A DNA stretch of 64,000 nt from Halomonas litopenaei (GTDB lineage: Bacteria > Pseudomonadota > Gammaproteobacteria > Pseudomonadales > Halomonadaceae). The stretch lies in assembly GCF_017303055.1 (NCBI RefSeq), contig NZ_JAEKJT010000003.1, forward strand, positions 558,001 to 622,000. Direction: 5' to 3'. Both the position numbers and the translations under genes were made by a program. This document shows positions 56,548-64,000 of the stretch, piece by piece (the first letter of the stretch is position 1; each line of letters starts with the position of its first letter). The notes below the pieces were generated by a model that was not told the DNA's origin, searched no databases, and worked only from the letters and a program-made list of their open reading frames with translations.

Positions 56548-57365
56548 CGGCGACCTCCCCCTCCGAACATACGGCTCAGCAGCCCCTTCTTCTGGTATTC
56601 GTGGAAGCGCAGCGGCACGTCTTCGCCAATCAAGCGGCTGACCGTGTCCATGTAGGCCTGGCCAGCATCGCTGCTATCGTCATGGGTCACAGGAACGCCC
56701 TGGTTAGACGCCCGCAGCACGGCCTCGGACTCGGGAATCAGCCCGACCAGATCGATGGCAAGGATCTCGCGAATATCATCAAGATTGAGCATGTCCCCCT
56801 GATCGACACGACCCGGGTTGTAGCGGGTGATCAGCAGGTGTTCCTTGATCGGGTCCTTGCCCTGCTCCGCGCGCCGCGTCTTCGACGACAGCAGGCCGAG
56901 AATACGATCGGAGTCCCGTACCGACGAGACTTCAGGGTTGGTGACTACGATCGCCTCATCGGCGAAGTACATGGCCAGCTGAGCACCGCGCTCGATCCCG
57001 GCAGGCGAATCGCACAGGATGTAATCGAAATCCTTGGTCAGGGTCTCGAGCACCTTCTCGACCCCTTCCTGGGTCAGAGCGTCCTTGTCCCGGGTCTGTG
57101 AGGCCGGCAGGATATGCAGGTTGTCGACCCGCTTGTCGCGGATCAGCGCCTGATTGAGACCTGCCTCGCCCTGAATGACGTTGACCAGGTCATAGACCAC
57201 ACGGCGCTCGCAGCCCATGATCAGGTCCAGATTTCGGAGACCGACATCGAAGTCGATCACCACGGTCTTGTTGCCTCGCAGCGCCAAGCCAGTCGCTATG
57301 GCTGCCGCACTGGTTGTCTTGCCGACCCCACCTTTTCCGGAGGTCACAACGATGATCTTGGCCAA
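56544..57365 (-). CDS. minD: septum site-determining ATPase MinD
   Basis: Membrane-associated ParA-type ATPase that oscillates with MinE and carries MinC. The deviant Walker [11 protein letters not shown] is at residues about 9-18, the switch region in DSPAGIERG follows, and the C-terminal amphipathic membrane helix ([14 protein letters not shown]) is present. The start is probably TTG at 57365 giving [13 protein letters not shown], as in other MinD proteins, with AGGA eight bases before it; an in-frame ATG three codons upstream at 57374 directly abuts that AGG and is less likely. Confidence 0.93.
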   Translation of the reverse strand: MAKIIVVTSGKGGVGKTTSAAAIATGLALRGNKTVVIDFDVGLRNLDLIMGCERRVVYDLVNVIQGEAGLNQALIRDKRVDNLHILPASQTRDKDALTQEGVEKVLETLTKDFDYILCDSPAGIERGAQLAMYFADEAIVVTNPEVSSVRDSDRILGLLSSKTRRAEQGKDPIKEHLLITRYNPGRVDQGDMLNLDDIREILAIDLVGLIPESEAVLRASNQGVPVTHDDSSDAGQAYMDTVSRLIGEDVPLRFHEYQKKGLLSRMFGGGGRR

Positions 57366-57450
57366 GTGTCGCATCCTGTCGTCGTAATGTTGTTGGTCCT
57401 GTGTGGCCACTCGGGTGGCCAGGCCATTAACGGTTCATGCCATCGTGGGC

Positions 57451-58200
57451 CTACTTGAGCGCGGTAATCCCTAGCTGGTCGTCACTCAGCACTACCTGCA
57501 CCGATGACCCCAGCAGCTGAGGATCAATGTCCTCAAGACGCTTGTAGTTGCCCGCGACGGACAATAATTCAGCGTGCAGTTCACGGCAGAAGATGCCTGC
57601 CTGATGATCCCCATGGATGCCCGCCAGCGCCCGTCCTCGCAGCGCGCCATAAACGTGAACATTGCCCGCCGCCAGTACTTCGGCACCGGCGTTGACGGCG
57701 CCAATCACGGTCAGGTCGCCATCGGGAGCAGTGATCTGCTGGCCGGAACGCACGGTGCCACGAAACACGCGTCCGCCACGGGGCAACGCCGTCGTGACGT
57801 CCTCGGCCGCGATGTCAGCGACCTCGGGCTCGTCATCCTGGGTGGGCACGCTTTCCAGCGTGCGTGCCCGCGCCGCGTCCTGGGGAGGAAACCAGCCAAG
57901 GCCCAGTGCCCATGCCGACTGCTTGACCGGGTCAGTGCCCCCGCGTACCGCCACCGGCAGCAGCTTGTGCGCGCGACACACGGCGCAGATGCGCTCCAGT
58001 GCCAGGTGCGGCTCGTCGAGCTTCTCGACACTGAGCACTACCGGCGTATGCTGAAAGAAAGCAGGCGACTGCGATAACTTGCCCGCCAGCTGATCACGAA
58101 TTTCCTCGGGATCGGCGCTGGAAAGCTCCATCACCGTCATGGGCAGCATCCCGCCCTTGAACGTAAACGCCATGCTGTCCCTGTCCACTTTGAGGCTCAT
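57451..58200 (-). CDS. minC: septum site-determining protein MinC
   Basis: Inhibitor of FtsZ assembly recruited by MinD. The 249-residue protein has the N-terminal FtsZ-inhibitory domain (about residues 1-105), an acidic linker, and the C-terminal beta-helix (VFRGTVRSGQQITAPDGDLTVIGAVNAGAEVLAAGNVHVYGALRGRALAG) that dimerises and binds MinD. The ATG at 58200 has GGAG; the longer frame upstream is not conserved. minC-minD-minE form one operon, with 85 bases between minC and minD. Confidence 0.95.
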   Translation of the reverse strand: MSLKVDRDSMAFTFKGGMLPMTVMELSSADPEEIRDQLAGKLSQSPAFFQHTPVVLSVEKLDEPHLALERICAVCRAHKLLPVAVRGGTDPVKQSAWALGLGWFPPQDAARARTLESVPTQDDEPEVADIAAEDVTTALPRGGRVFRGTVRSGQQITAPDGDLTVIGAVNAGAEVLAAGNVHVYGALRGRALAGIHGDHQAGIFCRELHAELLSVAGNYKRLEDIDPQLLGSSVQVVLSDDQLGITALK

Positions 58201-58475
58201 TGCCGAACTCCACGTCGGGTGTTGGTCGGGGATTGCTCTCAAGCTATGCCAGAGCACCCGGTCCTGCAACCGATCATAAGCCTCTAACGGGTCCTTGTCA
58301 GTGTCTCCAATCAGCCACACGCCTCGGCAGAGACCTTTTCTGATGCTGGCGCGCATGCTTAGATTGATCTCTACCGTCTTCCACGCCTGGCACCCAGGGC
58401 TGCCATGACAAGCCGGTCGCTACAACAAGATGATGAGGCAGTCTCGTCACCGTCTATTTTTCTTCAGGAAGCCCC
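58201..58475. other. minC and DUF349-gene divergent spacer
   Basis: A 275-base divergent promoter region. I see no strong consensus promoter, hairpin or coding frame in it; the DUF349 gene start is preceded by CAGGAAGC. Confidence 0.4.
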
Positions 58476-61250
58476 ATGTCTGGACTCCTCCGCCGACTCT
58501 TTTCGCCTCGCTGGCGACACCCCGATCCCAAGGTAAGACGCGATGCTGCCGAGCGGCTCGACCCCCATGGCCAGCGCGATGCGCTCGAAACCCTTGTGCA
58601 GGACCCGGAACCCGAGGTTCGGCAGGCAGCCGTGGCACGCCTGGAAGACCCGCAGCAGTTGCTGGCACTGAGAGCGCGTCATGGCTCCCGCGAACTCGAC
58701 CGCCAGCTGATCAGCCTGCTGATCGGCCGCCAGGGCGGTATCGAGCTCAGCCAGCGCCAGCGCGTGGTAGACGGCCTGGACGATCCCCAGCTGCTTGAGC
58801 AAATTGCCCTCCAGGGTGATAACCAACAGCTTCGGCTCAGTGCCCTGGCTCGACTCGATGACGAACAGGCCTTGATCCGCCAGGCCTGCGACAACGGCAT
58901 CGCCGCTGTGCGCCACGCTGCCGCCGAGCGAGTGACGTCCGAAGAGGGGCTCAAGCAGCTGGTGCAGGCAGCTCGCCGTGATCGCCATGTCGCCCGCAAT
59001 GCCAAGGAACGGCTAGGACGCCTGCGCGCCGACGCTGACGCCGTGGCCGAGGCGAAGGAGCGACGCGAGCAGCTATTGCAGAGTCTGGAGCAGCATGCTC
59101 GGGCCGCCTGGGAGCCGCTATATGCCGGTCGCTTCCGCCATCTGGAGCGCGAGTGGCTCAAATTGCCCGATCTGCCCGAGGACCAGCAGGAAAGGCGCTA
59201 TCAGGAAGCCTGTCTACGCTGTCGCAAGGTCATCCACGATCACGAAGCCCAGGAGCATGCGCTGCGTGCCGATCGACAGCGCCGCGAGCAGGCCGACCAC
59301 GATCGCGAAGCGCTGGTCATGGCGCTGGAAGAGAGTTTGTCCGCGCTGTATCAGGGCGACCATGTGGGCGAGCAGGATCTGGCCAGCCTGCGAGCACAGA
59401 AGCAGCTGCTGGCCAGCCGCTGGCAGGCGCTATCGGAGATTCACCTGGCCGACGACGCGCTGCGCCAGCGCTACGACGCCGCCCTGAAGACCTTTGACAA
59501 CATCAACCAGGCGTATCAGCGCCTGGTGGAGCGCTCTCCGGCAATGGAAGAGGCCATCAAGAGCGGCGACGAAGCCACCCTCAGACAGCTCGTGGAGGCC
59601 TGCCGCTGGCCTGATAACCTGCCGCCAGAGCCGCGGCTCGCACGGGCTCGTCACTACCTGCGGCTGGAGCGCGACCTGGCCGCCCCGGCGCCGTCGGCAG
59701 AGCAGCTGGCACGTTTCGCTGAAGAACTCGACCGCCTTGACGCGCTGCTGGATGAGGGCTCCTTCAAGGGGGCCAGCCGACTGCATCAACGCCTGCGTCA
59801 CCTGGCCGAGGCCCTGCCCGCCTCAGCCGAGTCGGAACGAAGCCGGCTCAAGCGCCTGGGTGCCAGGCTGGCAGAACTACGCGACTGGCGCGGTTTCGTC
59901 GCAGGCCCCAAACGTGAGCAACTGTGCCAGGCCATCGAGGCTCTGGAGCAGGACAGCACCCTGAGCGATCGGGATCGGGACCGCCGACACCGCCAGCTGG
60001 TCAAGGAATGGAAAGCCCTGGCCGATGCCGCAGCCAACAAGGAGCAGTCAGAGCGCTTTCGTGCCGCCTCTGACCGCATTCGCGAGTCCCTGGCTGGCTG
60101 GCGCCAACAGCAGCAGCAGTTGAGGGAGGCCAACCTGGCTGAGCGCGTCGCCCTGTGCGAACAGCTCGAAGCATTGCTGGCGCAGCCCTCTCACCACGCC
60201 GACCCAGATGCCCTCCGGGACATTCGCGAACACGCCCGCGATCAATGGCGACGCACTGCCCCGGTGCCCCGGGATCAAGCCGAGGCTATCGGCCGGCGGT
60301 TTGGCCGCATCCGTCATCAGCTGCAGGCGCTGATCGATCGTCGTGCCAACGAGATTGCCGAATCCAAGCGCGCGCTTATCGACCAGGCCAGGTCGCTGCT
60401 GGAGACGTCACTGGCCGCCCGCCAACGGGGCGAACAGGCCAAGGCATTGCAACAGCGCTGGCGCGAACTCGGGCGCGCACCCAAGGGTGAAGAGCAGACC
60501 CTGTGGCGCGAATTCCGCCAGCTGTGTGATCAGATCTTTGCCCAGCGCGATGCGGAACGAGACGACCGGGCTCAGCGAGCAAAGGACCGACTGGATCGCA
60601 TGCAGGCGCTGATCGATCGCATCGACGCCTGGCAACCGACCACCAGTGAGGAGGCGGACTGGCTCGACAAGGCCGTCGACGAAGCCAACGCTCTGGAACC
60701 GCTGCCCTCGGGACGACGCAGCGAGGGGATGCGTAAACGTTGGACGGGCATCGTCCGCGCTCGCCGCGAGCGGCTTGAACGCATCGCGGTAGCAGAAACG
60801 GTCAGCCGCTGGCACCAGCTCAAGCCGCTTATCCTGGAGCACCTGAAAGCCGACGATGCCTGTCTCGCCGGACAGCAGTGCGGGGATGTGTTGATTCCCG
60901 ACACGCTGACGCTCCCCAATGAACTGGCCACCGCACACGCCGAACGCAATGCCGCACGCCGCTCCCCGGACTCTCTGGACAGCGTCGCCGAGCGGCTGGC
61001 GCGGTTGCGCGTGCACCTGGCGCTGTTGGCGGGCCAACCTATAGGCCAGCATGACGAACCCCTGCGCCTGGCCATCCAGGTAGACCGTCTCAACGACAGT
61101 CTTGGCCAGATGCCCACACGGGAGGAAGAACTGTTGTCGGTACTGTGTGGGTTGCTGGCCACCGGGCCGGTATCCCGCCAGCTGTGGGACAAGGAGGTTC
61201 AGGAGTTGGACGCGCTGCTTGATGGGCTGCGCCAGCTGCCGCCGCCGTGA
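58476..61250 (+). CDS. large DUF349 coiled-coil protein with N-terminal HEAT-like region
   Basis: A 924-residue, highly charged helical protein. Residues about 15-170 are HEAT-like (DAAERLDPHGQRDALETLVQ, PEVRQAAVARLED); the remainder contains several DUF349 units (WKAL and W-R pattern repeats such as RYDAALKTFDNINQAYQRLV, LVKEWKALADAAANKEQSERFRAASDRI and QRWRELGRAPKGEEQTLWREFRQLCDQIF). No catalytic motif, signal peptide or membrane span. The family is widespread in gammaproteobacteria without known function. Single gene, followed by a terminator. An interaction scaffold or nucleic-acid role is a guess only. Confidence 0.88.
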   Translation: MSGLLRRLFSPRWRHPDPKVRRDAAERLDPHGQRDALETLVQDPEPEVRQAAVARLEDPQQLLALRARHGSRELDRQLISLLIGRQGGIELSQRQRVVDGLDDPQLLEQIALQGDNQQLRLSALARLDDEQALIRQACDNGIAAVRHAAAERVTSEEGLKQLVQAARRDRHVARNAKERLGRLRADADAVAEAKERREQLLQSLEQHARAAWEPLYAGRFRHLEREWLKLPDLPEDQQERRYQEACLRCRKVIHDHEAQEHALRADRQRREQADHDREALVMALEESLSALYQGDHVGEQDLASLRAQKQLLASRWQALSEIHLADDALRQRYDAALKTFDNINQAYQRLVERSPAMEEAIKSGDEATLRQLVEACRWPDNLPPEPRLARARHYLRLERDLAAPAPSAEQLARFAEELDRLDALLDEGSFKGASRLHQRLRHLAEALPASAESERSRLKRLGARLAELRDWRGFVAGPKREQLCQAIEALEQDSTLSDRDRDRRHRQLVKEWKALADAAANKEQSERFRAASDRIRESLAGWRQQQQQLREANLAERVALCEQLEALLAQPSHHADPDALRDIREHARDQWRRTAPVPRDQAEAIGRRFGRIRHQLQALIDRRANEIAESKRALIDQARSLLETSLAARQRGEQAKALQQRWRELGRAPKGEEQTLWREFRQLCDQIFAQRDAERDDRAQRAKDRLDRMQALIDRIDAWQPTTSEEADWLDKAVDEANALEPLPSGRRSEGMRKRWTGIVRARRERLERIAVAETVSRWHQLKPLILEHLKADDACLAGQQCGDVLIPDTLTLPNELATAHAERNAARRSPDSLDSVAERLARLRVHLALLAGQPIGQHDEPLRLAIQVDRLNDSLGQMPTREEELLSVLCGLLATGPVSRQLWDKEVQELDALLDGLRQLPPP

Positions 61251-61316
61251 TAGCGCTGCGGTAAGTTCGGGGAGACAAGGCGACGTCGCAGCCCCCCTCC
61301 AGCGCCCAACAACAGG

Positions 61317-61343
61317 AAAGCGAGGCTTGCGCCTCGCTTTTCT
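61317..61343 (+). terminator. terminator of the DUF349 gene
   Basis: A 10-bp stem AAAGCGAGGC/GCCTCGCTTT with loop TTGC, followed by TCT; 67 bases past the stop. Confidence 0.8.
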
Positions 61344-61410
61344 CTTGTTGCCGCTCTGTCATTGGCGTTCGCGGGTTGTCGTCGACGACATGGCCGACCG
61401 CCCAAATGAC

Positions 61411-61433
61411 GTCGGAGCCTGCCAGGCTCCGAC
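61411..61433 (-). terminator. terminator of phaB
   Basis: A 10-bp stem GTCGGAGCCT/AGGCTCCGAC with a 3-base loop, about 10 bases past the phaB stop; on the minus strand followed by GTCATTTG. Confidence 0.7.
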
Positions 61434-61443
61434 ACGAGAGGGT

Positions 61444-62190
61444 TCAGCCCATGAACTGGCCACCATTGATGTCGATGTTGGCACCCGTGATAAAGCCGTT
61501 GTCCTTGCTGGCGAGGAAGCTGACCAGGCGCCCGATCTCTTCCGGCGTGCCGTAGCGCTTCATCGGGATCGTCTCGCGAATCGCCTCACGCACCTTCTCC
61601 GGAATCTTCATGATCATGTCGGTGGCGATATAGCCAGGAGAGACGGTGTTGACGGTAATCCCCTTGGTGGCGGTTTCCTGGGCCAGCGCCATGGTCAGAC
61701 CGTGCATACCCGCCTTGGCGGCGGAGTAGTTGACCTGTCCAAACTGCCCCTTGCGCCCATTGATGGACGAAATATTGATGATGCGGCCGTAATTCTGCTC
61801 GAGCATGCTCTCGATGACGCTACGGCAGGTGTTGAAGACGCTATTCAGATTGGTGTCGATGACCAGGTTCCACTGATCGGGCGACATCTTCTTCATGGTG
61901 CCGTCCTTGGTGATGCCAGCGCAGTTCACCAGCACCGCGATCGGACCATACTGCTCCTCGATCTTCTTTACACCGTTCTGGCACGCCTCGAAATCGGTCA
62001 GATCAATACCGGCAACGTCGATATTGTCGTAACCATCAGACTTCTGAGCCTCCAACCAGGACTTGGCCTTCTCGGGGTTGTTGTAACCGGCCAGCACCTG
62101 ATAACCGGCATCCGCCAGTTCGCGACAGATGGCACTTCCAATACCACCTGTGCCACCGGTGACCCATGCGACGGGCTTTTGCTGAGTCAT
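61444..62190 (-). CDS. phaB: acetoacetyl-CoA reductase
   Basis: NADPH-dependent reductase making (R)-3-hydroxybutyryl-CoA, the monomer of polyhydroxybutyrate. The 248-residue short-chain dehydrogenase shows GGTGGIG (cofactor), NCAGITKDGTMKKM, NISSINGRKGQFGQVNYSAAKAG (catalytic Ser, Tyr, Lys) and VSPGYIATDM. The KKMSPDQWN and GQFGQVNY segments are typical of PhaB/PhbB rather than FabG. Start at 62190 with GGGAGG. No phaA or phaC is adjacent. The enzyme suggests the organism stores PHB, as Halomonas does. Confidence 0.93.
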   Translation of the reverse strand: MTQQKPVAWVTGGTGGIGSAICRELADAGYQVLAGYNNPEKAKSWLEAQKSDGYDNIDVAGIDLTDFEACQNGVKKIEEQYGPIAVLVNCAGITKDGTMKKMSPDQWNLVIDTNLNSVFNTCRSVIESMLEQNYGRIINISSINGRKGQFGQVNYSAAKAGMHGLTMALAQETATKGITVNTVSPGYIATDMIMKIPEKVREAIRETIPMKRYGTPEEIGRLVSFLASKDNGFITGANIDINGGQFMG

Positions 62191-62239
62191 TGACGACCTC
62201 CCTGATTGTCTATGCTTCCGCCGTTTGCCGACGGACCTT

Positions 62240-62267
62240 GTTGTAGCAAGCACGTTGTAGCAAGCAC
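62240..62267. repeat. 14-bp direct repeat in the phaB leader
   Basis: GTTGTAGCAAGCAC twice head to tail, followed by GTTG, about 50 bases upstream of the phaB start. Confidence 0.8.
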
Positions 62268-62542
62268 GTTGGGACGGATCGGCGGGAGACGATCCTCATC
62301 ACAGTGTGTCGAGGCATCGCGCGTGGCCTCCTGCCACGTTGCGCCCGCCTGCCACCAACCTGACACCTGACGACAGCCCTGTCACGAATGACGCGCAACA
62401 CGTCGTGGACGTCACACGCTTCGGAGCAAGCCGACGGTCATCTTCAGGCTAGCGTCCGCCACTGACATTTCCATGACAGCCCCTCCAGTATGGACCACTG
62501 CGCTCAACCGGTACGAGCCATCTCACGCGAATTCGCACAGGG

Positions 62543-62570
62543 TTGACGTGGGCCAAAAAATCCGTATACT
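62543..62570 (+). promoter_or_regulatory. sigma70 promoter of tRNA-fMet
   Basis: TTGACG (62543-62548), 16-base spacer with an AAAAAA run, TATACT (62565-62570), then a T/C-rich discriminator. Five of six consensus bases at both boxes; the start would be about 7 bases before the tRNA. Confidence 0.85.
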
Positions 62571-62583
62571 TCGTCCTCGTTGA

Positions 62584-62660
<77 letters not shown>

Positions 62661-62967
62661 AACATCATGAAACGGGGCAATCTCTTGAGATTGCCCCGTT
62701 TTCTTGTGCGCCACTGCTATCTCGACGCCTTGCTGATCGGACACCGGGTCGGCGCAGCCCCATCCTTCGACACGCACGTTCACTCGGCTGCGAGTGTTAT
62801 GCCGCCCCACGCGAAACATGGGTCTATTTAGCAGAAGACTAAGTCCCATTTAACCTCCATCTTTAGTCGCATAGCGCTCATCAACGACCTTGCGACAGGC
62901 CTTGAAGTCGGCGACCAGCGACCGCATCTCTTAGCTCTATCCACTTATCAGACAAGGTTGCGTCCCC
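62661..62967. other. tRNA-fMet to cnoX intergenic region
   Basis: A 307-base gap. It contains the tRNA terminator (62671-62707) and the leader of cnoX; no other gene, repeat or convincing promoter is seen. Short open frames here lack ribosome sites. Confidence 0.45.
62671..62707 (+). terminator. tRNA-fMet terminator
   Basis: A perfect 14-bp stem AACGGGGCAATCTC/GAGATTGCCCCGTT (62671-62684 with 62687-62700) with a two-base centre, followed by TTCTTGT. Confidence 0.9.
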
Positions 62968-63912
62968 ATGCCAATCGTCGACCCGCGCACCGGCGAGCCG
63001 TTGAGCACCGAACCCGCCCAGCACAGCGCTGGCCAAGCAGAGGCCGCTACCCAGGGGCCGGCCGACAGCGATCTGATCTTCGACGTTGATCGCAGCAATA
63101 TTCAGCAGGTGCTGGAACTGTCCATGCGCGTGCCGATCCTCCTCGACTGCTGGGCCCCCTGGTGCGAACCCTGCAAGAACCTGATGCCGGTGCTGGAAAA
63201 GCTGACGCGCGAGTATCGCGGCACCTTTCTGTTGGCCAAGCTCAACATCGACGACAACCAGGACATCGCAGGCCAGCTGGGCGTGCGCTCGGTGCCCGAC
63301 GTCAAGTTGATCAGCCAGGGCGGCCTGGTCGACCACTTCCAGGGTGCGCTGCCTGAAAAGGACATCCGTGAGTGGCTCGCACGCTACTTTCCGGCACCCG
63401 AAGATGCCCCCGCAAGTCCCGAGGAACAGGCAGAGCAGGCCCTGGCGTCCGGCGATACCGCGACGGCGCGCGGCATCTACCAGGAGCTGAGCGAGCAATA
63501 TCCTGACCACGTGGCCTATCGTATCCAGCTGGCCAAGGTTCTGGTCGCTGAGGGCAGCAACGACGAGGCACGCCAGCTGCTCGACGCCCTAGCGCCAGAG
63601 GATCGCGACGGCCCCGAGGCCCGAGGCGTTCGTGCCAGCATCGAGTTCAGCGAGGAAGCCCCCGATGCGGCCACACTCGCGTCTCTGGAAGGGCGCGATG
63701 ACAGTGAAGCCCACTACCAGAGGGCCCTGCGCCAGGTCGCCGACGGTGACTATGAGAACGGCCTGGAAGGACTGCTCACGGTAATGAAGCGTGATCGTGG
63801 TTACGGCGATGACCTGGCTCGCAAGACCCTGCTACGGGTGTTCGACGCCCTGGGGGCAGACCATCCGCTGACCGTCAGCTACCGGCGCAAGCTGTTCGCC
63901 CTGCTGTACTGA
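62968..63912 (+). CDS. cnoX: CnoX/YbbN-type thioredoxin-fold chaperedoxin with TPR repeats
   Basis: A 314-residue protein. A thioredoxin domain (about residues 35-145) contains PILLDCWAPWCEPCKNLMPVL with active-site Cys66 and Cys69 (WCEPC) and an extra Cys61. It is followed by TPR-like helices (QAEQALASGDTATARGIYQELSEQYPDHVAYRIQLAKVLVAEG) and a C-terminal helical region. E. coli CnoX lacks the first Cys of the pair, whereas this one has both, so it may be redox active. The family holds oxidation-damaged proteins for GroEL and DnaK. An N-terminal tail of about 30 residues precedes the domain. Confidence 0.9.
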   Translation: MPIVDPRTGEPLSTEPAQHSAGQAEAATQGPADSDLIFDVDRSNIQQVLELSMRVPILLDCWAPWCEPCKNLMPVLEKLTREYRGTFLLAKLNIDDNQDIAGQLGVRSVPDVKLISQGGLVDHFQGALPEKDIREWLARYFPAPEDAPASPEEQAEQALASGDTATARGIYQELSEQYPDHVAYRIQLAKVLVAEGSNDEARQLLDALAPEDRDGPEARGVRASIEFSEEAPDAATLASLEGRDDSEAHYQRALRQVADGDYENGLEGLLTVMKRDRGYGDDLARKTLLRVFDALGADHPLTVSYRRKLFALLY

Positions 63913-63959
63913 AGGCTGAATACCGCCCCCCCTCACCCGGCAGCGTCTGCCAACCACCA

Positions 63960-63988
63960 CCAGCAGGGCCCTTGATGGGCCCTGCTGG
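63960..63988 (+). terminator. cnoX terminator
   Basis: A 12-bp stem CCAGCAGGGCCC/GGGCCCTGCTGG with loop TTGAT (63960-63971 with 63977-63988), followed by CATTTA at the end of the window. Confidence 0.75.
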
Positions 63989-64000
63989 CATTTAGCGAGT

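Larger units (their letters stand above)
62191..62583. other. phaB-tRNA intergenic region
   Basis: A 393-base gap. Positions 62240-62267 hold two exact copies of GTTGTAGCAAGCAC in the phaB leader. The tRNA promoter lies at 62543-62570. The rest shows no recognisable feature. Confidence 0.5.

Overview
This 64 kb window is a contiguous piece of a GC-rich gammaproteobacterial chromosome. The best fit is a Halomonadaceae member (Halomonas or Chromohalobacter type); this is inferred from gene order and protein features, not from a database search. Supporting signs are Pseudomonas-like synteny (radC-coaBC-dut-algC-argB; ffh-rpsP-rimM-trmD-rplS, then xerD-dsbC-hom-thrC-recJ, then prfB-lysS), a pseudomonad-type long HolD, an acetoacetyl-CoA reductase of the polyhydroxybutyrate pathway and an initiator tRNA. 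No prophage, insertion sequence, CRISPR array or rRNA gene is visible.

Layout. Positions 1-6.1 kb: radC facing coaBC, dut, algC, argB and slmA (CoA, nucleotide, sugar-phosphate and arginine metabolism, nucleoid occlusion). 6.1-10.6 kb: rpoH and the ftsY-ftsE-ftsX operon, leftward, with an RpoE-like promoter in front of rpoH. 10.8-13.8 kb: rsmD and a ZapB-like gene, then leftward bolA-holD-rimI coupled by 4-base overlaps. 13.9-18.8 kb: a drug-type MFS transporter, a small acidic hypothetical, lysS, and prfB with its programmed +1 frameshift. 18.9-35 kb is an accessory block set between prfB and recJ, which are usually close together: a peptide ABC transporter with two substrate-binding proteins and a fused double ATPase, an exported B3-like metallo-hydrolase, a TonB-dependent receptor, a FadL porin, and a copper-resistance operon (merR-copA-micropeptide) followed by a VOC protein. 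35-46.4 kb: leftward housekeeping genes recJ, gst, thrC, hom, dsbC, xerD, rplS, trmD, rimM, rpsP and ffh, with a MITE-like repeat behind rplS. 46.8-54.5 kb: ypjD and corB, a TetR regulator coupled to an acyltransferase, then a degenerate SRAP-domain gene and a periplasmic M16 protease. 54.6-64 kb: sbcB, minC-minD-minE, a large DUF349 protein, phaB, tRNA-fMet and a CnoX-type thioredoxin.

How the genes work together. Cell division and envelope growth are heavily represented (SlmA, FtsEX, FtsY, ZapB-like, MinCDE, BolA), as are translation and protein export (RF2, LysRS, L19, S16, TrmD, RimM, RsmD, RimI, Ffh with FtsY, initiator tRNA) and replication or repair (HolD, RecJ, XerD, SbcB, RadC, Dut). 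The most unusual items are an SRAP (HMCES/YedK) homologue in which all four known catalytic residues are replaced, a 23-residue membrane peptide translationally coupled to the copper ATPase CopA, a copper-type MerR regulator with only two cysteines and a readable 20-bp-spacer operator, an initiator tRNA with a U1-U72 mismatch, and several short tandem repeats at gene boundaries.
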